This document shows positions 21,921-36,324 of a DNA stretch of 64,000 nucleotides, piece after piece. Under the pieces are notes generated by a model. The model had not been told where the DNA came from, did not search any database, and worked only from the letters and a program-made list of their open reading frames with translations. The stretch spans positions 9,330,086 through 9,394,085 of the forward strand of contig NC_037644.1 in the NCBI RefSeq assembly GCF_003254395.2. The letters are read 5' to 3'. Each line of letters opens with the position of its first letter. The first letter of the stretch is position 1. Source of the DNA: Apis mellifera (taxonomy: Eukaryota; Arthropoda; Insecta; Hymenoptera; Apidae). A program made the position numbers and the translations under genes.

Positions 21921-24900
21921 ATTATATTTTCGACGTAACGCGATCAATTCGACGAGAAATTGCCGGCGAGCAAAGCGTCAAAGTGCTGTTAAAAATTGTA
22001 AATAACATTTTCAACAATTTCTATCGTCGATAGATATACGGCTACCAGAGCGTCACGATAAATTTTATCGATTCCCTCGATTCCAAGAAAAAATCGTCGT
22101 TAATTTCATCAGAAAACAAATACACATTGCATTCCTGATTTTGAATACAATCGTGTTTTTGAATGCGTTCTTTTTTTTTCGAAAACAAAAAAAAAAAACA
22201 CGTTCAATCTGATCCGATGAAAACGTTTGTGTAATTCGATAATTCGTTTTCAGACAAGATAAAATGTTTTCGGATAAAATGTCGAGGATTATTTATACGA
22301 TAACGATAAAATTTTTATACGTATTGTTAGCAATATACGGGGTGTCTATTTTCAATACATATCATCGCAGGATGAGCGCTTAATCAAGCGCCAATCAATT
22401 ATTCTTAAGGAAGAAAATTAATTATTTTTTTTTCAATTTTCTTCGAAATTGTTTTCGACTAGAAATCTTCGAAAAAAAAAAGATCGATCGAATAAATGGA
22501 TCGAAAAATATATAAAAATTCATCGATATTTATCTATTGCTATCCTATACCCGTTGATGAATTATTAATTTGTTACCATTCTACCATCCATTCGCCAATA
22601 TATATATATATATTTATCGTTATTATTATATTTATTCGTTCAATTAACCGCTAATTTAACCACACTAAAGTCGCGCATTGGCCAATATTAAATTCAAAAT
22701 TAACGATATTGGTGTTTATGCTTGGGTAAAGTGGTTCGTTCCTATCATTTGCTAGTCACGTGTCCCCCTATAGAAGCGCGATTATTCCGTGTACACGGTG
22801 GAGGACAAAATTAATAATCCAAGCAATTTAATAATCGCCGGTGTAGCTCCCTGGAACGAACCCGATTCCCCACGAGATACGATCGATCGATATCCGTCTA
22901 ACCCTGTGTTATCCATACATGCGCAATTCGTAATATCGCGAAATAATTTTGCGCGCCTGTCGAAATTTCCCCTCGCTCTCTCGATTCTCTCGAGTAGAAA
23001 TAATATAAAAATTCGTCGAAAATTCTCGCCTCCGATTAAGATAAACCTGGCCTGAATCTTGCGCGAAACCAATCTGGGATGGGATGGAATCGATTTAATT
23101 TTGAATTTCGAGGGAATCCAACGTATGAAACCCGATCGCGAAATCCCACACGAACACGAGATATCGTGGATATCGAGTGTTAATACGGCATTTTTTTTTG
23201 TCGTGTACGAATTGCTTGGATTTTTGAAAGTGTACAGCGCGGAAGGTTTGTTAAAAAGTGAGAAACAGTATCGATTAAATTCACGTGTATCGAATTCTGT
23301 GTATTCGATACGTTTTATATTTTAGAGGAATGAAATTTATTTTTCGATCAGGATTCATTTGCTGGTTTATCTCTTATGATAGGAAATTATATCGCTAGAA
23401 AATATATTTTATAATGTCTCTTAAAAGAAAAAAGAATAATGAAAAGTACTCTTTTAATTCTTCTATTAATTAAATTAACTCGAATCAAGAGAGAATTCTG
23501 TTTTTAACGAAACTTTACGAGTATATTTCTTTTTGTCATAAAGCAAAATGTTCAAATTTCAGTATTTATAGTATTCGAAAAGTAAGAGATTTAATCCTTC
23601 CAAAAAGATTTTCCACCAAAAGAAAAGTATATAACATTAACCTAAACACGCAACGCAACTTTCATTAAAATCCTTGGACCGCATAATAAATTCCCTCATA
23701 GCGTAACTTTAACGCAAAAACTTTCACGATCAATCTCGATTAACAATTATTCGAGCGGAAACAAGTTTCTGCTCGGCGCAAGAACTCCGACAAAAATTCC
23801 AAAAAGTCCTCGCCCCCGTAAAAAAAAAAATAAATCCGATATCCCGCCTCGAAACACGAATCCTAAACTCCAATCATCGATCCTCTCTCTCTCTCTCGAT
23901 CGATGTACGGATACGTGAATCGCGGGGATACGACAAATATCTGTAGGCGAAACAAGAATTTCAATTTGCGTGATGCGCGTGTCGAGCATGCCGATCGTAG
24001 GAAAAATTCCTCGTCCCGCATCTGATCGGCCGGATCAGAATTTCTGACCGGCAGCTCCGACTTCCGGCCTGGCCACGCGCGTCTTACTCTGAGGACACGT
24101 CCGCAATTTCCGCCGCATTCCATTTTCACCGCGCGAACGCCTTCCGTTCGTCCACCTGTTCCCTCGAGTTTCACGATCGAAGGAGGAGGGTATGGAGGAA
24201 AGAGAGAGTGTTGCTTGCTCGACGAATTTCACGAATTTTCGTGAAATGGAGGGGGGGGCTTCGAGTCGCGCTTCCTCCACTTCCGGCCGGCCAACGCTTT
24301 GGTCACGTCGAAATCGCGAATTGGAACGAGACAAGGGAGAATTGGGGTGGAAATTGGGGGTGGTGCGAGAGTCGATTTGAGAGTCAAATTCTCGAGAGAT
24401 GGGGAGGATATTTTTTTCAATCGTTCTGAGTTCCGGGTGCAATTCGTACGTTGTTTGATTCGTTACAGATGCATCGAACACTTCTTTGAACGGTTCCCAG
24501 TCACAGAGGGTTCTAACGATGCCTGCAAGGCTTCGTTAAACCTCGTCGGTTTAGGGGGCTTGTAAAACGTTTCACGAGATTCTAATTGATGATGACAGTG
24601 ATGGGTATTCTATGTAAGGTTTACGTTCGGTTTGAAGCTAATTCATAATTGATATGGAAATTGTTATATAAATGTGTTACGATGAGATTAAGATTAAAAT
24701 TGCATAGGCGAATTTAATACGGGTATTAATTCGGGGAAAAATAAACGTTATTTTTTATTTTCAATACAAAATTATTTCTGGTAAATAGAAAACAAAAAAA
24801 TAATATTTTTCTCGTAATGAAATTTTGTAATATTTTCGAAAAAATAGAATTCGAAGTTTATAACGTATATATAGATACCGTTGAACTGTAAATTTTGTTG

Positions 24901-27219
24901 GATCTGTTGTTTGTTTCTGCTTGTATTTTTGTTTACAAACACGAGGAATATTATTATCTGTTTTCTGTCAATATTACTATTATCGTTATTCTGGTTAACT
25001 GTTATGTACTGTTACGCGTGGAACGATTTCATAAATGAGGATAATGTATTGCTTTTTACAAATGTGCTTATTAATATAGAAATATCGACGTCGAAATGAT
25101 GCTGCATAATCGTTGTAACTTGAATCATTATACATTGTTTATCATTTTCAATTCTTCATTCTTAGTAAAATCTTATCATCGATGATAAATTATCAAATTT
25201 TATTGTTTCTCTACTTGTCTATATCACGAATATCATACTTTCCATGTGATACTTTGTGATGTTTCTATATCCATATATAATTATTTTTAGTTTTAAAGTT
25301 TTAAATTGTCCAGCTATGATTTTGCTTTTTCACGTTTTCTATTTCACAAAGAAAAATTCTATTTTTATTTTTTTATATTTACTTTATTGTATTTTATTAT
25401 ATTATATTTTTTGATTTTTTATCAATCAAATCCTATCTATCTTTCCTGGAATTATTTTTGAGAAAAGAAAAAATGGATTCAAGAGAAATGTTCGATAAAT
25501 TAATCTCCTGATTAATTTTTACAGAATAATTACACTGTTATTATTTATTTTACGATTTTCAAGTCTTAAGAAATTTGCATGTTGGCGAAAAAAAATGAAA
25601 TGAAAAAAGATTGATTTAGAAATTTCAACGGTTTACAACATGTTTATGGGAACGAGAAACGTTTAATCAACATAGTTCCAAAATTAACACTTTTAATATA
25701 AAATGTAATTCCCATTGCAAACGTGCTTAATGAGCTTAATTTACTTCATAATAAACAATGTAGATGAGTTATAATAATGAGTTGAATACCGTATGTACAA
25801 TATGAAACAAGGTAGGAATATTTTAAAATCATATGCTGATTTGTAATTTATACGAATCATGTACTTGAATGAAAGAAAAATACACATTCTCTTCTAGAAA
25901 GAGAAAATAAATTTTAATTATATTATGTTTGCTATATTAATGATATTTATCTTGAGAGGATATATTTTCTGAAAAATATTTTAAAATTAATTTCGTTATT
26001 TATATTTTAATATCTTTCAACGAGAGATTGCGTCATCCATAAATAAAAAAATTGAATTATATTCCAATTATCGATAAATTCATTTTTAGATTGCAAATTA
26101 ATTAAATTATTATTTTTTTTTGTCCTTTTTGCAACGAGCCTTTAAAGTCGAAATTTTTATTTTCCAACTTTGCGCGTGTAAAATTTCCTCGATCTTTACG
26201 TTTATAATTTCGTTTGCATGATTAAATCGAGTTCGTGAAAATTCGTTAAAAAATGTAAAAATTTGTAATTTCGTTTACATTACGAATTCAGGGTTAACTA
26301 GTTTCACCACCAATTGTATTACACGTACTCGCCATAGATAGATACAATTAATTTGAAATATTTTCAAATTTTAAATCGAAATTTTCCGCCTGGTTGCCTT
26401 TATTATTTCAATTTCTCCATTAATGAAAATAATATAACCTAACGAAAACAATTTTTCGAAATTATTAATTTCATTTACGAACTGGAATTAATTATGATCA
26501 AACAAACCTTTCTCCACATTTCGTGATATTAAAAAAAAGAGAGAAGAAAAAAAATACACCAAAATTTAAAGCAAATTTTGTAGACTTTCATCCGATTTAA
26601 ATGTAAATGCGATAAAAAAAAAAAATTTTAACATGTTGCAATACTTGAAATATATATAATATTTTAACACATATTTCTACGTTATATCACGCATATTATT
26701 ATAAACTACGTTTTTTTCAAACTAATAACACGATTTTCAAAAGAAGATCTCGTTCATATAAAAATTAAAATCGAGAATATAGATTTTCTCCCCTCCGCGA
26801 GCTTCATTTCTGAATAAATCAATATTGAAAATTCATCAAGTTTCAATATCGCAGAATACGTTAAAAAAAGAGTATTATAATAAACGTATCGATATCTTGG
26901 AACGGTATTTGTACCAATTAAATATATATTCTTTCTCTATCTTTCTTTCTTTATCCTTACTCCATTTATTTCCATCATTTCGATCGATCTTTGAACGAGA
27001 AAAATTCATCAATTCGTAGTTCGATTATCCTCAATTCGATCGCCGATATTTTTCGCGAGTATCATCGCGATACGATCGTACGGAATACGAATCGGGACCA
27101 AATATCAAATACCGTAATTAAAAAAGTTCCCGGTTCGTTGTTGGCCCGAGGGCCCCCGAATATCGGACGCGGTGTGGCGTTCGACAGGTATCCATAAAAT
27201 ATTGCATCGGCCCGCTTTG

Positions 27220-27240
27220 ATGAAAGCTTCGCGCTTTCAT
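27220..27240. repeat. small perfect hairpin
   Basis: Arms ATGAAAGC and GCTTTCAT pair perfectly around a five-base loop TTCGC. It lies in a CpG-rich patch with no assigned gene. Confidence 0.5.
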
Positions 27241-27480
27241 GAGAAGGCGAAATAATGGGGAAGAGAAAGAGGGGAGAGGGAGAGGATGGAGGAGGAACGA
27301 GAGGAAAAAAAAATCCCTGTGATCCCATGAAAAGGGAATCCTGCGATTCTCTCTTCCTTTCTCTCTCTCTCTTTCTCTCTCTTCTCATTCTTTCGTTCTT
27401 TATTTACTCAACCGCTCGCTCATACATTCAGCTTATTCGCTCACTCGTCGATCGATCCCATAGGAACGGAGGGAGGAGGA

Positions 27481-27720
27481 GGAGGAGAGACGAGGCCAGC
27501 ATTTCTGGTCGGCGACGCCGGCGGTGGAACAATGCGCCGCGATATGTCACGCGTTCCAAAGTGTCCTCGACGTGCCATTAATTGGAATTCAAATGGACAT
27601 AAACATCTCCCCGCGACCGGCCAGTGCCAGCAAGATGTGGCTCGATCGAGGGGTCGAACGCCTCTCAGACGCGAACCGCGATCTGATCGTAAATTCGTCT
27701 CTTACTTAAAACGTTCTCTC
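27481..27720 (+). other. CpG-rich patch with unassigned open frame
   Basis: A + strand frame (ATG at 27524, stop at 27707-27709; open upstream to a possible acceptor 'gccag' near 27499) encodes a segment containing VEQCAAICHAFQSVLDVPLI. That stretch is well balanced in composition and vaguely recalls the Rossmann-like lobes of receptor amino-terminal domains, in which a Cys-containing helix precedes a hydrophobic strand. It does not match the glutamate receptor region expected upstream of 46570. A second frame over the same bases is also open. It is a candidate exon at best. Confidence 0.15.
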
Positions 27721-30700
27721 TCTCGATTGGTTGATTCTCTTATTGGTTGAGATCGTCTTGTATATATATTGTAGTCATTGAATTTTCTTCGTGTTTCGTG
27801 TTTCGTGATTGTAAATTATTAATATCGTTACGAGAATTTTTATTCGTAGGGGATGATATAATATAATAATATAATATTTCTCCTTTTTGATATTATTTCG
27901 TATGTATATTTTTTAGTCACTTTCGTATTACTATGTTTGGTTAAACATTATTTTACAGGAACTCATACTCTCTTATATCTGCGTTTTTCTTTCTTTTTTT
28001 TTTTTTTTTTGTAAATAAAAAAACGTAACTAAACTAACGCACATAGAATACACACGCTTTAGTAAATCAGTGTCATACTGATATGGTAATTAGGAACACG
28101 TGTACTCTAAATTTCGTGATATTTCTATCCAAAAACTTTTGTATCACGAAAGACTACGAGAGAGAGAAAAAAAAAATTAAAGTTAAAATTAAGTTATTAA
28201 CGAGTCACGGGTCCAATTTCGAAATTTCTGTCGACAAAAATTTAAATGATAATTGTAAATTGATAATTAAAAAATTGTCATTAAAAATCGATCAAATTTT
28301 TGAATAATTTTAAAAAATACCATTAATTATTCTTATAGATAGATTTCCAAATGATTTTCCTCCATCTCCAAAAATTCGGAACTTTCAGCCAATAAATATA
28401 CACTATGACGATTAGCAAATAATCCATTATATCGAGAGAATCAACGCGATATTCATCGATCTTCTCTCAAGAGAGAGAGAGAGAGAAAAAACCAAGAGCA
28501 AAATTCACGCCGACTACTTCCCCCATTCGGGAAATATCCTGCGATAAAAAGTTGCAGACTGCACGAGGCCGGCATTAAGCATTCCAGGATGAAAAATATC
28601 CTCCCAGATCCCATCCCCTCCCCCTCTCCTCCTATATTCCTCCGTGAAGCGCATGCCCTCGCATCAGACACTCGCCCCGCGTCAGACAATTTAAAGCGGA
28701 TATTAAAAGGATATTAATGTCGGCTAATTAATTCAGCTTCTTTTTTTTCTCCTCCCCTCCCTCAACGTCGATTCGCACCACCGCTCCCCTTTCTCCTCCT
28801 CCCCGACGAATCGTCGAGTAGTTTTGCGAGCGAAGGCAAAACGCGTTCCCTCTCTCATCTCGTTTCCCTTCTCCCCTCTCGTCGAAAAATTCGCGACGAA
28901 TCGCGGTGAAAACGCAGCTTTTTCGCCGTCCATCGGCCAGACGATCGGCGATCGAGCGGAAACGCGGGGAATTCGTCGAGAAGAATTGTCGTCCGGTCCG
29001 TTTCCGGTGAAATTTTATCGCGCGGACTTGAATCTCGACGATTTCGATGATCGAGGAGACGATATCTAGTTTAGCGATGAATTTAGCGAGCGACTCGATC
29101 CGATTTGTTCAGATTTGATCAGTTTAGAGGAATTTTTTAACTCTCTATAATATGATTCGTTTCTAAAATTGAACTTTCTTTATGCTTCGAAGAATGAATA
29201 AATTAGTAATTGAAATTAAATACGTACAAGTATATTGACAATCGTGATTTAGTGGATAATTCTATGAATGAAAATAATTGGATTCTTTTTTTCTTTATAT
29301 TCAAAGTTTAGATACGAAATAATAATAATTATTAGATACATTCAACTTGGATCTAAAATTATTAAAGCCTGTTCATATTGCAAATTAATTATTTCGTTTC
29401 TCTGTACATTGAATTATTAAATGTCATAGAGTTCGTCCACGTGTTTATGGTGTTTACAAATTACGTAACTATTTTCAAATTAGCATAGCCTCTACTTTGC
29501 TTCACGTACGAGATAAAATTTTTACGAACGTGATCGAAGAAGTTTGAAGAGATTTATCCTATTTTTTTAGAAGATATCAGCGCTTCGAAGAGAATGGAAG
29601 AGTATTTGTCCACGTTTGCTTTATTTTTTGGCTATCGATCGCGTTTTCCGATCCGAGAGAAATGTTTTTTGCGAGGCGTAATTTTCTACGCGTCATTTGG
29701 CCCGAATTTTACATAATGACGGCGTCGGCCGACGAAATCGACGATCCAGCTGCGGTTTCGTTTGTTTTTCGGGCAATCAACTCCGGATACCCTGTAATCG
29801 GCCCTATCAAAGAATCGTTAATGAGAGTTTTGTCGGCGCCGAATGATGCGCCATCGATGATCACGGATTTTATAGATTATTATTTGAAACGATTAACGAG
29901 ACTTTAATCATTCGTTCTGCGAATATTATATTTTCTTACAATTAAAATTCTTATAGAAATGAATATTACAAGAATAGAGTGATAGACAAAATTGTATGAA
30001 TTAAATTAATTTAAATTATCTTTTTAAAAGATATTTTAAAAAAAAATTGTAATAAACAAAATTCCCTCTTTATATATCTAAAAAATATATAAAAATATAT
30101 AAAATATATATATAAAAATATATAAAAATATATAACATCTCTGTTGTATCATTTTATAGTCATATAGAAAGATTTTTACAAAAAAGTAGCGCATATCTTA
30201 AGCAAAAATAATATTTGTGAACAAGTTAGTGTACAATCATTCAAGAAACTCAAAAGATTTTCTTTTTAAAAAAAAAACTCTTAAACTCTCGTTTCAAGAA
30301 CACTGTCCACATTATATTTAGTTTGAACATATGAATATAATTCAACTATAATATAATTCACACAACTATAATATAATTCAATATAATTCACTGAAACAAG
30401 AAACAGACATGGATAGATAAATCGAGTGAAAAAATTCGTGAACAAATCACCCTCGACTGATTGTTTCGTTATTTGTCGATGACTTGTTAACCAATCATAA
30501 TCCAACAGAATTAATTTCTCCAGGAGCACGTTTCCTGCGTGCGAGAATATTCTATTTACCCTCGTGAAGGACGCTAAGCGGCGGACAATGCCCGGCCTAT
30601 GCTATGACGGCGTTTAACTCAGGCTTAACAGGGCTTTAACCCTCACGTCCTCCTTCACCAATGCGCCCTGAAAATCGTTGCCGCGGATATCCACTGTTTC

Positions 30701-31602
30701 AATTCATTCTCCTTCTGCTCCACGTTCTCTTAGTTATCCCTAACAATGCTGCCAAATTCACCTTTGGGATCCATGAATGTGCGAGTAGACTTTAAATCAA
30801 ACTCGATCAATCTTTCTCTGGAAGAAAATTAGGCAAAGGATAAAAGTGATCCATCGAATATCGATTCTGTGTGTTTCATAAAAAGATATATGGAATATAG
30901 TATAGATGAACAATTCGATATTTGCATGGATTTTTATTGCGCTTTGTGATACGTTAATCTCGAAATTCTTGATTCCAGATGCTTTAAGCAAGAGTATATT
31001 CGTTTCATCTTGTTATATTAATTTGGAGGAGATATTATTTTGAGAAGATGTAGAGGATTACATACGTTTGATAGATTAAGGGAATGTAGTTTAGTCAATG
31101 TAAATCCTTAAATCGGATTTACGTCATTAGATTCGGATATTAAATTCAAATGGAATTATTGTTATAATATGGTAACTTGTTAGGATAGGTCGAACAGTGG
31201 TCTCAGAATCATGTTCGAATCAGGATCAGTCAGGAAAATTTATATCGCTAGAAATAGTTAACAGCAAATGGAAAACGGAAGTAGAGAAATATATCGGAGT
31301 CAGATGTTTCCACGGACAATTCCCACAACTATTAACGTTACTCTCAAATGTTTGCCTCAAAAAAACTATTGTTCTACGAATTTCTACGCGTTTCAGAAAA
31401 TATTATACGTACGCTATTTACATTTAATTTTTACGTCTTTTCAAAATTAACATTTGATATATATATTATAAACTTTTGGAATGGAAAAATTTCAAGAATT
31501 TTGTTTAAAATTATCTAGAATGTTTACTGTATTTGAATTAAAATAATGCAAAAATTGTTTCAACTAATCTATCATGTGCAAATTTTCGAAGATCGATTCG
31601 AT
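27721..31602. other. non-coding stretch with CpG-rich patch
   Basis: No gene is recognised. CpG-rich DNA at about 28560-29070 gives short overlapping ORFs on both strands. An 81-codon + strand ORF at 29662-29907 has balanced composition but no identifiable family. AT-rich runs of 'tatataaaa' lie at about 30070-30140. A moderately GC-rich segment at about 30530-30780, with no ORF, could be a conserved non-coding element. Confidence 0.45.
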
Positions 31603-31893
31603 TTCACAGAGAATAAATCATTAATGTATAAAAATTACTTTCACTTATTTTTTAACATTTTCTAATTTATTCAAAAATTCTACAAAAAAAGAAAGAACTT
31701 TTGAAAACCGATACTTCACAGAGAATAAATCATTGAAGTGTAAAAATTATTTTCATTTATTTCTTAACATCTTTCCTAATTTATTCAAAAATTCGAAAAT
31801 CGATATATACTTCACAGAAAATAAATCACGTATAAAAATTCCTTTCACCTACATTTTAAAATCTTTCCTAATTTATTCAAAAGTTCAAAAAAT
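31603..31893. repeat. three-unit tandem repeat, unit about 96-112 bp
   Basis: The phrase 'ttcacaga(g/a)aataaatca' starts at 31603, 31715 and 31811. In each unit it is followed by 'tataaaaatt', 'tttca', and 'ctaatttattcaaaa' in the same order. The units differ by substitutions and indels. It is non-coding. Confidence 0.85.
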
Positions 31894-34800
31894 CACTGAA
31901 TCAAAGAAAACAATTTTATTTTCATCCTCCTCGAGCATGATAATGAACCAATCGCACGGACAATATTCTCATCTCGTGGATCAGCATTTTCCATCGATCT
32001 TGAATCCGGATTAACACGCAACTCTTTGGTATTATTCAGTGCAAAACAACAGTGACAAGGATATTTCTTTTTTTTTTTTTCTCCTCGCAAGAGATCGTCC
32101 ACCGACGCATGTTCTGATTAAAGCTCGGGGCCTAATTACTATCCGACCAGCAATTCGAGCCTTCCATTCACCTGAACACGCATCGTCCCTGCGTTAAACC
32201 GGCTGCGAAAACTAATTAAGGATACACCAACCCGATCGAGGACTATTCTTACCCGATTGATTCTTACCGGATTTTTTTAACTCGTGGCTTTTTTTAAATC
32301 GTTTTCAGATGAAAACTAAGATGGATGAGAAATGATTATTACATGCTTGATTATTACTCGATGGAAATATATACTCGATGGATTTTGGGGTTGGAAATTA
32401 ATGAGTAAAATGTTTGAGCATGGTACAGTGATAATGTAAATTGCATAATTTTGTTTGATGTTTAAGTTTCGAGGAAATTTTTTATTATCGAAGAAATTTT
32501 TTATTTACATTTAAATGGAAAAGTATTTAAAAGTAAGGGAAATCGTGGAAATTATGTTGGATTGGAATATAATGGAGGATATAATAAAATAATAGGATAG
32601 TTGATGCGTTTGTTTAAATAAAAAAAGGAGAGTGTATATATTGTTGGATATATTTTTTAAAGTAATTATATGTATTAAATTTTAAATTTTTATAGTATTT
32701 TTAATTTAATCTTCTACTTTATTTTCTTAGATTTTCTTAGTAGCCAATAAAATGGTGTAATTTTATATCAGCAATCAATTATATTTTATGAAAGGATGAT
32801 AATAATATATCATTATTATTATATTAATTGGTGTAAAATTTATTACAATTTCTTCTGATTAGAATTAATTGATTAATTTGCATAAAATCACTCATCAACA
32901 ATGCAGAGCTTTCTTAATAATTTCTTAATTATATCATTGTACAATATTTACCAAATATAATTTATTTAATAATGATATTAATTAGTCAACTGACTGAAGT
33001 TGTAAGTTGCAAATTTAATAAAAACTTTAGTTTTGTAAAATTTATTGGCAAGATTTATGAAATTTTAAACTTTTCTATTATTTTTAACAAAAAATTTTTG
33101 ACCAGATACAAGTAAATGAAATTCGTCAAAAACAATGTAATATGTAAAATATTATAAATATAAAATGCATAGAAATATAAAATTTTTGTGGCATGAAATA
33201 AAAATTGATTGAACTTTTTTTTGTATATTCTATCTCTCAGTGAAAAAAACAAAATAGTAACTGAAAAAAAAAAAGTATTTTGCCAATAAAGTATTCATTA
33301 CTTTATAAATTCATAAAATAAACATTACTTTTTCAAATATTTCTTATCCAACATTTTCTATTCGTTCTCCTTTCTCCCTGTTTTCTCCTGAAATTAAAAA
33401 AAAAAAAAGAAAAAGTTATTATTTTCCATACTTATTTCATATCAATTATAATCCATCGTAATCAACATCTATGCTACTTTTCTCGAGAAGATACAATCAT
33501 TTTTACAACAAATTTCACCACTACGTATTTTCCCTCAAAAATAATAATTGTCGGTCGCTTTAGAAATTTTTGTATCCGATATTATCGTCATGGAGAAGAA
33601 TAATTATTCCGTCAGAAACGACAAAAGAAACATAATCATTAACCCAGGGCCTAGTTGCTCCATTCTCGATGTTTCTGCGACTTGGGCCGTTGATTAAACA
33701 GTCTCAGTGACTATAAGCTCGACAAAAGCGAGGCGTGTTTTTACACAACGCGAAGTTGCACGCTTTAAAGCGCGTAATAACTGAACAGTAATAAGCCCGG
33801 TCGTCTGCCAGCCTCTCTTGTTTCAGACGAAACGCCGTGCGACACCTGCTCCCTCTGCTTCGTCTCTATCGCCGCGAAAACCGGATACGGAGGATCGATT
33901 ACGTCCCCCGTGGAACGTATTTACGCGAAAAAATTTCTCCCTTTGTTTCTTTCTGGGATATTATACAGTTTGAGTTCTTTAAGTTCTTCAATTTTGAATT
34001 GCCGGCACGAAATTCTCATCGATGATTTAATTCGATTAAAAGACATTTTATTCTTCATTTCTATTCTATTTTGAGGAATTAGTAGCGTAGGAATTTTTTT
34101 AAGAAATATGAAAAAGAATTTTTCTTTTAAGTTCGAGTAATTTGAATTAAAAATAAATCAAATATCCTCTTTTTTCGTGGTAGATGCTAGATTCAATTTA
34201 TTTGAACGAAAATTTTTAAAATTATCGTTATCTGTTTCGTACAAATGGAGTTTTATTTATTACATTTATATTTACGATTTCTCTTTCGCTGAAATAAAAA
34301 CTTCATACGTGTTTCATTTGTCAAAATACCAAAAAAAAAAAAAAAAGGAAAATTTGAAATGAACAATAAAACGCATCGACATATTGTTGTTTTATTAATC
34401 AAATACGAGAATAATATATTGGTATTTTCTATAGATACCGAATAATAGTATTCTATATTCACATTGAACAAAGTAATGATGGACAAATTCAACGAATCAT
34501 CGAATTTTTTTCGACAAAGAACTCGTACAAACAATGCAGAATACTTTTTTTTACATACACGATAACGCAAAACTATTAAAAAATGAATCAGTACACTTTC
34601 TCCTTCTTCAACTCCATTAAATAATTCCTTTCCAAATGATATTCAATATTTTCGAATCAAATCCCTCTTCTCGCATAAATACAAGAATTTCTTTACCAAG
34701 AAAGAATACTTCCGATAAAAAGAAAAGAAAAAATACTCCAACCAACGAAAACATTCCACGGTTTCAAAATCAATTCTTCCCTTCCTTCTCTTCTTGCACA

Positions 34801-36324
34801 AATACAAGAAACCTTAACCAAGGGAAACTTTGGATCGGGAAAAATCGAAAAAAATATCCCGCGAAAGTAAACATTTCGAATTAAAAATCAATCCTTCGAT
34901 CATCTCTCTCTCTCTCTCTTTCTCTCTCTCTCATATTTCTCAGGCGCAAAGTTTAATCACCGATAAACCCATCGACTACCCTTCGAAAGGAATAGTTACA
35001 CCCCACTTAACGAAGCCATTTTCTCTGTCTCACGAATTCTCGTGAAAATCGCCAGCTTCATTGCTTAAATAGGACAGGGAAAACGAAGGGGAGGGAGGAA
35101 GGAGAAAGAAACCTTGTCTTAAATGAATCAACACGACCCTAAAGGATTAGATTTATACGTCTCTCCCTCCCTCTCTATGGTATTCGTTATGAAACGTATT
35201 TTCATTACGTAACTCGTTAAAAAAACGCAACCACGGTTCTCAAGGATGACCTTTCCACCAACCGAGAAGAAAAACATGCAAAAGCTTTCTCGTTTCACGT
35301 TGCTTTCTCTGCTTCGTGGCAATAATTATTCCAGAATTTATTTCTTTTAGAGGATGAAACGAGCCTCGAATCGCGTTGAAATAAACACAAACCGATCGTC
35401 GCTTTTATCACGATTCGTAATTCGAGGAGTAAACGAAGGTTGAGACGTTGTTACAATTATACTGTTTATCGTACGAAATATTGTATTAGTGAACGTATTG
35501 AATACTTTTGCAAATTTGTAAAACTGGATCAAACAAAATATACTTTTAGAATTTTTCCCTCCCACGTATAATTATTATTCGATAAATTCACGCTTCAATT
35601 AAAACACCCTTCGATTCAAGATCCACGTTCTTTCTCTCCCAAACAATGCCCAACCCTCTAGAATAGAACAGTAACATCCCCTATCCTTAATTTCAGATCC
35701 TAAGACTCCCTCGTTTTTGAAAAAATCCTCTTGAAACTGCCTCCCTTTCCAGATCCAACGAACCGCGAGGGAAAAGAAAAGAAGACGCGTTCCTCGCAAA
35801 AATTTCCCCAATTCTCGGGACGACGAAGACTCGATGCGGACAAAAGGCCGCAAAAATCAGCGAGGGACAACCTCTCCCTTTTCCTAATATTCCACCCTGC
35901 TCCTTAAGAGGGATTACCAAGGAGACGGAAGATCGCCAGAGGCGCGTTGAAGAGGGACGCGTCGGTAATCAGTCCTCACCTCTTATTACACTCCATCTTT
36001 TCTCTCTTTTTTTTCTCTTCTTCTTTCGAAAGAAACGGCGAGTTATTAATACAAGGAATTATCGTCCCCGGGATTAACCACGGTTGAATCACGATATTAA
36101 GCCGGGTTCAATGGGGGGGTCGTTAGCCTTGGTATGTCGATTATCGACACCGTTACTAAATGCTATTATTGGCCACTTAACTCGTCTCGAGGATCCTCCT
36201 GGGATCCTCCTCCTCCTCCTCCGTGTTACAATCGGTTGCGCGACTGTCTCGTCAAAGACTCGAGACGCGATCGATCGGTGTTGATTGGATGATCGATGAG
36301 GTTTATTATTATTTCAGGTTATTA
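31894..36324. other. non-coding stretch
   Basis: No recognisable gene. Content: AT-rich DNA; a GC-richer segment at about 33640-33920 with the palindrome-like CGCTTTAAAGCG near 33761; CT microsatellite at about 34900-34935; a purine/pyrimidine-rich zone at 35040-35330; and a CpG-rich patch at about 35590-36290 ending in a CTC run just before the second mariner. ORFs here are short and low-complexity. Confidence 0.5.

Larger units (their letters stand above)
15946..27480. other. long AT-rich stretch, no gene recognised
   Basis: About 11.5 kb without a recognisable coding exon. It alternates AT-rich DNA with CpG-richer patches at about 16260-16620, 17300-17600, 18060-18440, 19060-19380, 21440-21780, 22780-23050 and 23990-24540. 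Each patch gives short ORFs on both strands without identifiable domains. Other content: a purine-only tract at about 21808-21920, poly-G near 21636-21651, CT/GA microsatellites near 23880-23900 and 24200, and a perfect 9-bp-arm hairpin at 24226-24247 (ATTTCACGA / TCGTGAAAT). It may be intergenic or a long 5' intron of the glutamate receptor gene. Confidence 0.5.

Noticed and set aside
23863..24565. Several overlapping ORFs of 60-148 codons on both strands
   Set aside because: They overlap in four frames in a CpG-rich patch and have no credible domain.
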